From CALUTH01 sp964452495 (GTDB taxonomy: Bacteria > Cyanobacteriota > Vampirovibrionia > Gastranaerophilales > Gastranaerophilaceae): a stretch of 64,000 nucleotides of DNA. Shown here piece after piece: positions 44,810 through 52,476 of the stretch. Each line of letters begins with the position of its first letter. Position 1 is the first letter of the stretch. The notes beneath the pieces are model-generated. The model searched no databases, was not told where the DNA came from, and worked only from the letters and a program-made list of their open reading frames with translations. A program made the translations under genes and the position numbers. The stretch spans positions 1-64,000 of the forward strand of contig CAYVMC010000006.1 of assembly GCA_964452495.1 (NCBI GenBank). The letters run 5' to 3'.

Positions 44810-45552
44810 TTAATGTTGCAGTGTGCGGTTCATCCGGAAAAATGGGGAAAGAAGTTGTCAGAGCAGTTTCCAATTCTGGAAATATGAATTTAGTCGCTAA
44901 AATTGATATCAACGGAGGTGATTATACTTCTCTAAAAGATGCTTTAGAAACTGTAAACATTGATGTACTGGTTGATTTTACCCAACCTGCATCTGTTTAT
45001 GAGAATGCTCTATTGTGCTTAAACAACGGCATTAAACCGGTAATAGGCACAACCGGTTTAAACGATGGTGAAATAGCAGAACTTGAGAAACTCACAAAAT
45101 CAAAAAATACAGGATGTTTGATTGCACCAAATTTTTCGACAGGTGCAGTCTTAATGATGATGTTTGCTAAAAAAGCCGCAGAATATTTTGACAACGCAGA
45201 GATTATAGAGCTTCACCACAATAAGAAAAAGGATGCCCCATCAGGTACCGCAATAAAAACTGCACTTATGATGTCAGAGGCAAAAAAATGTTTTACAATG
45301 GGAAACTGTCCTGAAACAGAAACAATTAAAGGAGCAAGGGGCGGGGAAGCTTATGCAAATATTCATATCCACTCAGTCAGAATGCCAGGTTACATAGCAT
45401 CTCAAGAAGTAATATTCGGCGAAGAAGGACAAATTTTTAAACTCCGCCATGACTCCATGAACAGAGAATGCTATATGAAAGGCGTCATGCTTGCAATTAA
45501 TTATATTAGCAGTCATAATGAATTTATCTACGGACTTGAAAAAATTATGTAG
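44806..45552 (+). CDS. dapB: 4-hydroxy-tetrahydrodipicolinate reductase
   Basis: NAD(P)H-dependent reductase of the diaminopimelate/lysine pathway. The N-terminal Rossmann motif is VCGSSGKMG (G-x-x-G-x-M-G), with VDFTQP and PVIGTTGL following. The substrate and catalytic block reads ELHHNKKKDAPSGTA (His137/His138 and the Lys cluster). The C-terminal tetramer element is FGEEGQ. Length 248 is standard. A GGGAGGG ribosome site lies ten bases upstream of the ATG. It forms an operon with asd 18 bases downstream. Presence of diaminopimelate synthesis fits a peptidoglycan-bearing cell. Confidence 0.95.
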   Translation: MINVAVCGSSGKMGKEVVRAVSNSGNMNLVAKIDINGGDYTSLKDALETVNIDVLVDFTQPASVYENALLCLNNGIKPVIGTTGLNDGEIAELEKLTKSKNTGCLIAPNFSTGAVLMMMFAKKAAEYFDNAEIIELHHNKKKDAPSGTAIKTALMMSEAKKCFTMGNCPETETIKGARGGEAYANIHIHSVRMPGYIASQEVIFGEEGQIFKLRHDSMNRECYMKGVMLAINYISSHNEFIYGLEKIM

Positions 45553-45570
45553 AGTAAGAAAGGAAAGAAA

Positions 45571-46599
45571 ATGCAGAAACCAAATATTGCAATACTTGGC
45601 GCAACCGGTGTTGTAGGCCGTGAAATCTTGAAGATTTCAGAAGAACTTAATGTTCAGTTTAATGAAATTAAATTTTTATCGTCAGCCAAAAGTGCAGGCA
45701 CAGAAATTACATTTAAAGGCAAAACATATACTGTAGAAGAAGCAACACCCGACTCCTTTAATAATGTAGATATAGTTATGGCATCAGCAGGAGGTTCAAC
45801 CAGCCAGAAGTTTGCACCCGAAATTGTCAAACGCGGCGGACTAATTATTGATAATTCAAGTGCCTTTCGTATGGATAAAAACGTTCCGCTGGTTATTGCA
45901 AATGTTAATGATGACGACTTAAAACTCCACAAAGGAATTATTGCAAATCCTAACTGCTCTACTTCACAGCTTATGTTGGTTCTAAAGCCGCTCCATGATA
46001 AATTTACGATAAAAAGATTAATTGTATCAACCTATCAGGCGGTAAGCGGGGCTGGACTGGCAGCAATAAATGAACTTACAGAAAATACAAAAGCAAAACT
46101 TGAAGGCAAAGAGTTTGAAAATAAATGTTTCAAAAAGCCGATTGCATTCAATGTACTTCCGCAAATTGATATATTTGTTGATAACGGTTATACAAAAGAA
46201 GAAATGAAGGTTGTAAATGAAACTAAAAAAATCCTTCATCTGCCCGCAGACCTTCCTATTTCATGTACTGCAGCACGTGTACCTGTTTATAACGGACACT
46301 CGGAAGCAGTGGACATTGAATTTGAAAAAGAAGTTACACCGGATGCTGTAAGAGAAATACTCAAAAACAGTTTTGGAGTTAAAGTTATTGACAACCCTGC
46401 TAACTTTGAATATCCAACCACCTACGACGCAAGCGGAGTTGACCCTGTATTTGCCGGAAGGATAAGAAAGAACCTTGCGTTTAATAACGGAATTTCTCTC
46501 TGGTGCGTAGCAGATAATCTTCGTATAGGTGCAGCTTTAAATACTGTAAGAATCTGTAACAAAGTCATTGAAATGTGTTTATGGGGTAAAAATAAATAG
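45571..46599 (+). CDS. asd: Aspartate-semialdehyde dehydrogenase
   Basis: Reduces aspartyl phosphate to aspartate semialdehyde, feeding lysine/DAP, threonine and methionine. The N-terminal dinucleotide motif is ILGATGVVG, the catalytic Cys129 lies in NPNCSTSQL, and the substrate region has STYQAVSGAG. The His/Arg end block CTAARVPVYNGHSEAV is present. Length 342 is usual for the Gram-positive/cyanobacterial-type enzyme. It follows dapB after an 18-base gap with AAGGAAAG before the ATG. Confidence 0.95.
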   Translation: MQKPNIAILGATGVVGREILKISEELNVQFNEIKFLSSAKSAGTEITFKGKTYTVEEATPDSFNNVDIVMASAGGSTSQKFAPEIVKRGGLIIDNSSAFRMDKNVPLVIANVNDDDLKLHKGIIANPNCSTSQLMLVLKPLHDKFTIKRLIVSTYQAVSGAGLAAINELTENTKAKLEGKEFENKCFKKPIAFNVLPQIDIFVDNGYTKEEMKVVNETKKILHLPADLPISCTAARVPVYNGHSEAVDIEFEKEVTPDAVREILKNSFGVKVIDNPANFEYPTTYDASGVDPVFAGRIRKNLAFNNGISLWCVADNLRIGAALNTVRICNKVIEMCLWGKNK

Positions 46600-46676
46600 T
46601 TCCTATTACAGGTAAAATTAGCATAATAAAGGGGTAAATATTTTTCAAAATGGGAACCACAAAAGAGTTTTAAAAC

Positions 46677-47240
46677 ATGACCAAAATACTTTATGATACA
46701 CAATTCTTACAACTGAAATCAGCAAAATCACCAACAGGAAAAGATTGGGTTTATGCACATAGACCCAATGCTGATAATGTTGTAATAATTGTACCGATTA
46801 TAATTAACAAAGATAAAAAACAAATTCTTTTTATAAGAGAACTTCGACCGCCCCTTTATGCAGAAAACAGAGGCAAGTATAATATAGGATTGCCCGCAGG
46901 ACTCGTAGGCGACGAGCGCAAGGGAGAAAGTACACTTGATGCAATAAAAGCAGAATTATTGGAAGAGACCGGATTAATTGCAGACAAAATTGAAATTGCA
47001 GCACAGAATATTTCAAGTTCGGCAGGCTGTACATCTGAGACATCTACAATTGCTATTGCAACAATTACAAACCCTGTTCCTGTTCAAGAACCTGTTTCTG
47101 ATGGCGGTATCCTTGTCGAGAGGATGGTTGTTAGCCTGGACAAAATTCCAGAATTTCTCAAAGAAGAACAGGAAAAAGGAAACTCTATATCAGGTCAGAC
47201 TCTTGCAGGTCTATACTTTGCTGCTGCAGTTAATAATTAA
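46677..47240 (+). CDS. Nudix hydrolase, ADP-ribose pyrophosphatase-like
   Basis: Hydrolyses nucleoside diphosphate derivatives, by family probably ADP-ribose or a nucleotide sugar. The Nudix box is GDERKGE-x7-AELLEETGL, so the invariant Arg of the REUxEE core is Ala here, while the metal-binding glutamates are kept. The upstream strand NIGLPAG matches the E(L/V)PAG of ADPRases. Length 187 is normal. No ribosome site is clear; A-rich sequence precedes the ATG. It lies 77 bases after asd and may be in the same transcript. Confidence 0.85.
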   Translation: MTKILYDTQFLQLKSAKSPTGKDWVYAHRPNADNVVIIVPIIINKDKKQILFIRELRPPLYAENRGKYNIGLPAGLVGDERKGESTLDAIKAELLEETGLIADKIEIAAQNISSSAGCTSETSTIAIATITNPVPVQEPVSDGGILVERMVVSLDKIPEFLKEEQEKGNSISGQTLAGLYFAAAVNN

Positions 47241-47268
47241 GCACGATATTATATAAGCTATGTCAACA

Positions 47269-48978
47269 TTATTTACCTATAGCGGCAAACATAATTAGAA
47301 TCTCATTAATTAATTCTTCATTTTCTGTCTTATATGCGTAAGTTAGTGCTTTTTTTAGGAGTGACATCGATTTAGATTTGTTTTTAAACTCCATCATAAG
47401 TTTTGCTGCAGATTTATAGTTCTGTGCAAGCTCTTCATAATCACCCGCTTTTGTATAATTGCTTACAGCATCTGCATAGTACTTAAGTGCCATATCTGCA
47501 AAATTAAAGTGACTGTATGCATCTGCTGTTGAACTTGAAATAAATCCCTTAGTTTTTACATCATCTGTTGATGCTATAACTTCTTTTGCTTCTTCATAAA
47601 ATTCAAAACATTGTTTATCATATTTATCAGTTAAAAGATTCCCAATCTTTGCAAGAGTTGTTGACTGGGTTATAACATCATCCGTTTCACCAGAATACGA
47701 TACAGAAACAAGATAATGATTAATAGCAGGCTCTATCTGATTTACATCATCATAAATCTTTGCCATAGAAAGGTGTGCCTGTGTTCTTACCTCATTATCG
47801 GTTGTAAAATTAAGCGAGTTTCTGTAGCTGTTCAATGCTTGAACATAATAATCATTTTCATCATAGATTTTACCGACTTCAAGACAAATACGCGACTGGG
47901 TTTCATAATCCTTAATCTCTTCAGCTCTGTAAAATGCTTCTTTAAATATCTGCATGGCTGCCTTCGGATTATCTTCATAAGCATATTTTTTAGCTTCAAT
48001 AAACAAAGATTTTAATCTTGTATCCTGCGGAATAACCGTAATATGCGGTTTGCGGACAAATGTTTTCTGTATACTTTCTTCTACAGAACCACTTTCATCA
48101 AACAGATTGAATTCCTCTTCCTCCGGTGCAACACCTACAGGTTCATAGTTACCTATAGGTACATTTTCAGAAGCTGCGCCAGCTTCTACCGGTTCATGAG
48201 TTGTTTCCTGTTGATTTTGTTGTACAGTTTTTTGTGATTGTTGTTTAGACTGACGATTATGTTGATTTTGCGGAAACTTCACTAGGAAAGATTCGTTAAT
48301 TTCATCTTCATCAAAACTGTAATTTATTTGCTGCAAAAATAATGCTTCAAGCCAATTTTCAACAACCCTTGATTCTTTTTTAAGTGTTTCTGTTATATAT
48401 CTGTCTAAAATTTGTGCTGCACTTCTTAAGTTGTTTTGTACAATCGGCACATTAGGATTGGGACGCTTAACATGCATTTCAACAAGCTGCAAATACTCTT
48501 CTACCTGTTTTTCAAGATCCGGTGGAGTTGCAATCGCTTTTATTGTATTTCTAAAATCTCTTAAAATTTGTGCAATATTAACACGATTACTCCGTTTTTG
48601 AGCCTGCGGTGCGGGCTGATTAACATTATTATTGACAGGAGGAATATATCCAGACACAGGTCTTTGCTGTGCAGACATCATACGGGGCTGTTGTGCCACA
48701 GGATAATTCGGACGCTGATACGGAGTATATCCGGCCGGATAAGCATTCCTTGCTATTCCCCCCTGATATCTGCCGTTTACCTGTTGGTGCTGTGCAATAT
48801 GCTGACTTGCACGCCCACGAGCAATCACATTCTCATCATGACTTCGATTTTGCTGCTGATGCTGTCCGCCATTCTCCGGACGCTGGTTTGCATCACCATC
48901 GTCGGACTTATTTAATTTATTCTGATTATTTAAATACGGGCGCTGCCTTACTGTATTTAATGTGTTTAACAAAATCAA
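47269..48978 (-). CDS. TPR-repeat protein with disordered N-terminus
   Basis: A 569-residue cytoplasmic-looking protein. Residues 1-130 are low-complexity (Gln, Asn, Pro, Arg, His-rich), about 130-200 helical, about 215-290 Gln/Glu linker, and about 310-560 tetratricopeptide repeats of 34-40 residues (for example AKKYAYEDNPKAAMQIFKEA and the YYVQALNSYRNSL unit). The start is TTG 48978, placed by GGAAGGA five to eight bases upstream; no ATG is near. TPRs suggest a scaffold for partner proteins; the Gln/Asn-rich head could promote assembly. Function unknown. Confidence 0.78.
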   Translation of the reverse strand: MILLNTLNTVRQRPYLNNQNKLNKSDDGDANQRPENGGQHQQQNRSHDENVIARGRASQHIAQHQQVNGRYQGGIARNAYPAGYTPYQRPNYPVAQQPRMMSAQQRPVSGYIPPVNNNVNQPAPQAQKRSNRVNIAQILRDFRNTIKAIATPPDLEKQVEEYLQLVEMHVKRPNPNVPIVQNNLRSAAQILDRYITETLKKESRVVENWLEALFLQQINYSFDEDEINESFLVKFPQNQHNRQSKQQSQKTVQQNQQETTHEPVEAGAASENVPIGNYEPVGVAPEEEEFNLFDESGSVEESIQKTFVRKPHITVIPQDTRLKSLFIEAKKYAYEDNPKAAMQIFKEAFYRAEEIKDYETQSRICLEVGKIYDENDYYVQALNSYRNSLNFTTDNEVRTQAHLSMAKIYDDVNQIEPAINHYLVSVSYSGETDDVITQSTTLAKIGNLLTDKYDKQCFEFYEEAKEVIASTDDVKTKGFISSSTADAYSHFNFADMALKYYADAVSNYTKAGDYEELAQNYKSAAKLMMEFKNKSKSMSLLKKALTYAYKTENEELINEILIMFAAIGK

Positions 48979-49102
48979 CCGTCCTTCCGATATATTAATC
49001 GGTCATTATTTTTTTTCCTTTAATACATAAAGGAAAAATCATACAAAAGTATGAGAGATGGTTATATATTTAATGATATTTTTTATAAAGTCATGTAATT
49101 AT

Positions 49103-49756
49103 TTATAAATTTTTTGTATTAACATCAACTCTATTACAGTAATTATAAATTGGGCAATTAGCGCAATCGGGATTTATCGGTTTACAAATGTTCTGCCCGT
49201 GAGTTACAAGAATAGTGTTTATAACCCGCCAGTATCTTTCAGGAAGAATTTTTCTCAGAGTAAACTCTGTTTCCTCAGGATTTTTGGTTTTAATATACCC
49301 GAGGCGGTTACAAATTCTGTGTACATGTACATCTACACATATAGCAGGCTTTTCAAATCCAAGTGCCAGAACAAGATTTGCTGTCTTACGCCCGACACCG
49401 TTGAATTTTGTAAGTTCTTCAATTTCATCGGGAACTTTTGAATCCATTTTCTCATAAAGAATTTTTGAAAGTGCTTGAATTTGTTTTGCCTTATTCGCAT
49501 AAAATCCGACAGGATAAATTGCTTTCTCAAGCTCCTTTATATCACATTTAGCAAACTCTTCCGGTGTTCTGCCGATTTCAAGCATTCTTAGCGTTGCAGG
49601 ATAAGTAGTTTTATCATTGGTTCTAAGACTCAAAATACAGGCAATCAAAACAAGATAAGGATCTTTAAATCCTGCCATTAGTTTCACAAAATCACTCTTT
49701 GGCTGTTCAGCCGCCTCAAGAGTTTCTACAACTTTATCTATCGGAACCTTTTTCAT
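49103..49756 (-). CDS. nth: Endonuclease III
   Basis: DNA glycosylase/AP lyase for oxidised pyrimidines. The helix-hairpin-helix is FNGVGRKTANLVL with catalytic Lys124, and catalytic Asp142 lies in VDVHVHRICNR. The [4Fe-4S] ligands are C191, C198, C201 and C207 (C-x6-C-x2-C-x5-C). The usual LSxQT(T/K)D loop reads LSLRTND, with Arg for the Gln that fills the hole left by the flipped base. Length 217 is normal. A TAAAAT box on the minus strand (49763-49768) ends six bases before the ATG, with no Shine-Dalgarno sequence, so the message is probably leaderless. Confidence 0.93.
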   Translation of the reverse strand: MKKVPIDKVVETLEAAEQPKSDFVKLMAGFKDPYLVLIACILSLRTNDKTTYPATLRMLEIGRTPEEFAKCDIKELEKAIYPVGFYANKAKQIQALSKILYEKMDSKVPDEIEELTKFNGVGRKTANLVLALGFEKPAICVDVHVHRICNRLGYIKTKNPEETEFTLRKILPERYWRVINTILVTHGQNICKPINPDCANCPIYNYCNRVDVNTKNL

Positions 49757-49947
49757 ACAGGGATTTTAGCATAAAAAACAAACCGTAAAAATACTTATAA
49801 ATTAAGTTTGCAGATATAAAATATTAACAGAAAGCAACTTTATCCCTGTTAACTGTTTAGTATAATACTGCCGGCAAACGCTGATACAGCAATTTTAACA
49901 TCGAGAATTTATAATGTTTATCGAATAATGTATTATCCAAACCATAA

Positions 49948-49986
49948 ACTGTTAAATGGCAGGTGTAAAACCTACCATTTAACAGT
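49948..49986. terminator. Long stem-loop downstream of the sigma gene
   Basis: A 12-bp perfect arm (49948-49959 with 49975-49986), one mismatch, then 4 bp more around a five-base loop. It lies 20 bases past the stop of the minus-strand sigma gene. There is no strong T run on either side, so termination is probable but not certain. Confidence 0.5.
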
Positions 49987-50005
49987 AGATTTCAACCCTT
50001 CCTAC

Positions 50006-50959
50006 CTAGTCTGCATAGCAGTTCAAAAGTCCGCTCAGCCTCATCTTATTTAATGCCCGTGCTTCTGTCTGTCTGATACATTCTTTTGTAACACCAAACA
50101 TTTTACCGATTTCTTCAAGGGTTTTTCTTGCAGAATTTTCCAGCCCGAATCTCATCTTCAAAACATCCTGCTCACGTTCTTTCAGGGTAGAAATAACAAC
50201 GTGAAGATCGTGTTTTAAACGTTCGTATTCAATATTACTCTCAAGATTTGAATTCTCATCTTTTAATACTTCTGCAAGATTCATTTCACTGCCGTCTTTG
50301 CCATCAATACCACCATCAAGAGAAATGCTGGTATTATATGCAGAGAGGTAAGAAACTATTTTTTCCGGTTCAACATTCATCCTCTTTGCAACGTCTTCGG
50401 TCTTAACCTTACAATCATACGCCCGTTCCATTTCAGTTTTGATTTTTGAATATCTGGACAGTGTTTCCTGAACATATACAGGTATTTTCATACAGTAAGC
50501 CTGTTCGGAGATTGCCTTAAACATAGCCTGCTTAATCCACCAGCCGGCATACGTTGCAAATCTGTACCCAAAATCAGGGTTAAATTTTTCAACTGCAACC
50601 ATAAGCCCTAAATTACCTTCCTGAATAAGGTCAACGTAAGGGATTTTGGCAATATGAATACTTTTCTTTGCAATAGTAAATACAAGTTTAAGATTTGCAT
50701 TTACAAGTATTTTCTTTGCTTCTTTGTCACCGGCCTTAATTCTTGCAGTAATTTCAGCCTCTTCCTGTGCATTAAGCGACTTGTAAGAATATACACGCTT
50801 GATATAACGTGCAAATTCGCTTTCCGGAAGCACGGCGATAAAACTTTTGGTTTTAAACGGAGAAGTAGAAAACTCCATTTCGGTTTGTTCTGTTTTAAAT
50901 GAGTGGAAAAGGTTTTGTGATTTTTCTGTTTGTGATTTGCGGGGGAAATGATTTGTCAT
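50006..50959 (-). CDS. Sigma-70 factor, RpoD-like (group 2 type)
   Basis: Transcription initiation factor. Region 1.2 is at about 50-80, region 2 at about 85-160 (YVDLIQEGNLGLMVAVEKF and FATYAGWWIKQAM, the promoter-melting and -10 contacts), region 3 at about 165-240, and region 4 at about 250-310 with a helix-turn-helix GVTKECIRQTEARALNKMR for -35 binding. At 317 residues it lacks the large N-terminal region 1.1 of primary sigma, so it is a group 2 (RpoD-like, alternative) or short primary factor. The region 2.4 sequence is primary-like, which agrees with TATAAT/TTGACA promoters seen here. The ATG has AGGAG upstream. Confidence 0.9.
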   Translation of the reverse strand: MTNHFPRKSQTEKSQNLFHSFKTEQTEMEFSTSPFKTKSFIAVLPESEFARYIKRVYSYKSLNAQEEAEITARIKAGDKEAKKILVNANLKLVFTIAKKSIHIAKIPYVDLIQEGNLGLMVAVEKFNPDFGYRFATYAGWWIKQAMFKAISEQAYCMKIPVYVQETLSRYSKIKTEMERAYDCKVKTEDVAKRMNVEPEKIVSYLSAYNTSISLDGGIDGKDGSEMNLAEVLKDENSNLESNIEYERLKHDLHVVISTLKEREQDVLKMRFGLENSARKTLEEIGKMFGVTKECIRQTEARALNKMRLSGLLNCYAD

Positions 50960-51067
50960 AATATTAAACTCCTATTTTTTCATTGCAAACTAAGCCTCAA
51001 AAAGAGTATCTGCTTCTTTCATACAGAAACTCCAGGGCTGTTGGGCGATACACCTTGATATAACCTA

Positions 51068-51098
51068 TATATACTCAATATATCATATCGAGTATATA
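51068..51098. promoter_or_regulatory. 9-bp inverted repeat, possible operator
   Basis: TATATACTC (51068-51076) and GAGTATATA (51090-51098) are exact complements separated by 13 bases. Located 110-140 bases upstream of the sigma gene start. Confidence 0.45.
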
Positions 51099-51280
51099 AA
51101 TTCAACCCTTTTGTTAAGAAACTTTAAGCAAAAGTCCACTTTTTTGAAATTATTGTTACAAAAGTTAATAATCACCACGGGTTAAACTTCGTAATCCCTC
51201 TCTCGTATTCGCACCAAAAACCAGACTGTAGAATAGAATTTAAGAAAATTAGTATACTCTTTACATATATTTATTTTTTA

Positions 51281-51309
51281 TTGACATCAACCTGTGTTAA
51301 GACGAAAAT
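51281..51309 (+). promoter_or_regulatory. Promoter of the small ORF-dut operon
   Basis: Perfect TTGACA at 51281-51286 with GAAAAT at 51304-51309 after 17 bases; the -10 is weak. Confidence 0.5.
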
Positions 51310-51347
51310 ATTGATTGAATAATTATCACAAAACATAAGGCAAAGAT

Positions 51348-51521
51348 ATGAAAGTTGAAAAAATAAACGCACTATCAGCAGAATGCAGACCGAGGAAAAT
51401 GGATTTTATCAAATACAGTAACAAGTCCTATACATCAAATCCGGCTGTAAAAACGGATAATTGTTTTACAAAATCATTAGACAGGGAAAACAGCCTTATG
51501 TCACTCAATTTTCTTGCATAA
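51348..51521 (+). CDS. Small 57-residue protein upstream of dut
   Basis: A complete ORF with ATG 51348 and TAA 51519-51521. The product begins MKVEKINALSAECRPRKMDF, contains two Cys and ends LMSLNFLA. The M-x-V-x-x-I-N start is like the first half of the tag, but a clear (N/S)F-(R/S/G)-(G/A) follow-up is absent. It lies 18 bases before dut in the same orientation behind a TTGACA promoter. No family recognised; a weak ribosome site (AAGG about ten bases upstream). Confidence 0.5.
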   Translation: MKVEKINALSAECRPRKMDFIKYSNKSYTSNPAVKTDNCFTKSLDRENSLMSLNFLA

Positions 51522-51539
51522 TAAGTATTAAGGAGAAGT

Positions 51540-51989
51540 ATGGAACAATACACTACAACCCTCAAAATAGAGAGGCTTGCACACAACAAGTTTTTACCCG
51601 AATACAAAACAGAAGGTGCAGCAGGTATGGATTTGTGTGCGGCAATTGATGAGCCTGTTACATTACAGCCGCTTGAGCGTAAACTTATTCCAACTGGGAT
51701 TAAAATAGAACTTGAACACGGGTTTGAAGCACAGGTAAGACCACGTTCAGGTATGAGTATCAAACACGGCATAACTCTTATTAACTGTGTAGGTACGATT
51801 GATGAGGATTACCGTGGAGAAGTTTGTGTACCGATTGTAAATATTAGCAACGAAGCGTATACAATCCAGCCGCAGGAAAGAATTGCACAAATGGTTATAG
51901 CTAAAACCGAACATGCCAAAATAGAAGTTCTCTCAGAGTTGACAGGAACAGCACGTGGTGCCGGCGGGTTTGGCTCTACAGGAAAATAG
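51540..51989 (+). CDS. dut: dUTP diphosphatase
   Basis: Hydrolyses dUTP to dUMP and PPi, keeping uracil out of DNA and feeding dTMP synthesis. All five motifs of the trimeric family are seen: AGMDLCAA (1), RPRSGMSIKHG (2), GTIDEDYRGE with the catalytic Asp (3), ERIAQMV (4), and the C-terminal RGAGGFGSTG arm (5). Length 149 is typical. AAGGAGAA lies before the ATG. A strong terminator follows. Confidence 0.96.
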   Translation: MEQYTTTLKIERLAHNKFLPEYKTEGAAGMDLCAAIDEPVTLQPLERKLIPTGIKIELEHGFEAQVRPRSGMSIKHGITLINCVGTIDEDYRGEVCVPIVNISNEAYTIQPQERIAQMVIAKTEHAKIEVLSELTGTARGAGGFGSTGK

Positions 51990-52002
51990 TAAACAATAAA
52001 AA

Positions 52003-52024
52003 ACGCTCTAAAAGAGCGTTTTTT
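52003..52024 (+). terminator. Intrinsic terminator after dut
   Basis: ACGCTCT pairs with AGAGCGT (52003-52009 with 52013-52019) around AAA, followed by six T; an A-run precedes the stem, so it works on both strands. Confidence 0.85.
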
Positions 52025-52084
52025 ATTATAGCACCCTATCATATCCGTGCTATATGCCTGTTTTATGGCTATTAGAATTAGCCT

Positions 52085-52300
52085 ATGGCAAATAGTACGA
52101 TAGAATTAGTTATACATAATATAAAATATTATAGAAATTTAAGAAAACTTACTCAAGAAAAGTTAAGCGAAATTTCAGGAATATCAAAAGATTATTTGTC
52201 AGAAATTGAACGTGGTAAAAAACTACCTAGCATAAAAAGATTAGTACTAATCGCAGATGCCCTTAATATTGCTGCATATAAACTACTTATTAATATTTAA
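52085..52300 (+). CDS. Xre-type helix-turn-helix regulator
   Basis: A 71-residue DNA-binding protein consisting of one Cro/C1-type HTH: LRKLTQEKLSEISGISKDYLSEIERGKKLPSI followed by the closing helix (LVLIADALNIA) in short form. It lacks a ligand or dimerisation domain. No ribosome site; a TAGAAT box (52073-52078) ends six bases before the ATG, so leaderless translation is likely. Probably an autoregulator or a stress or phage-related repressor; target unknown. The proximity to clpB (176 bases upstream) could mean it controls that gene, but no operator is evident. Confidence 0.85.
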   Translation: MANSTIELVIHNIKYYRNLRKLTQEKLSEISGISKDYLSEIERGKKLPSIKRLVLIADALNIAAYKLLINI

Positions 52301-52476
52301 TCTCAAGCACTCATCTTCACTCCCCCTCCCCATACGCTCTGTAGCCCTTATTTCGGGGGAGAAAATATATTTACCCTCTACACAAAACTTAACAATTATT
52401 AATTTATGATTAAGTTTTATTTGATTTATTCAAAATCACATTAAAATAATAATGTAATAAATTGGAGTTTAAATTT

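Larger units (their letters stand above)
50960..51347. other. Divergent regulatory region between sigma gene and the dut operon
   Basis: About 390 bases without an ORF. It holds an inverted repeat at 51068-51098, a TATTGTTACAAAA palindrome copy at 51151-51163, and a promoter at 51281 towards dut. Confidence 0.6.

Noticed and set aside
52301..52476. GCACTC upstream of clpB, possible CIRCE/HrcA operator
   Set aside because: Only one short half-site is present; the GAGTGC partner at the right spacing is missing.
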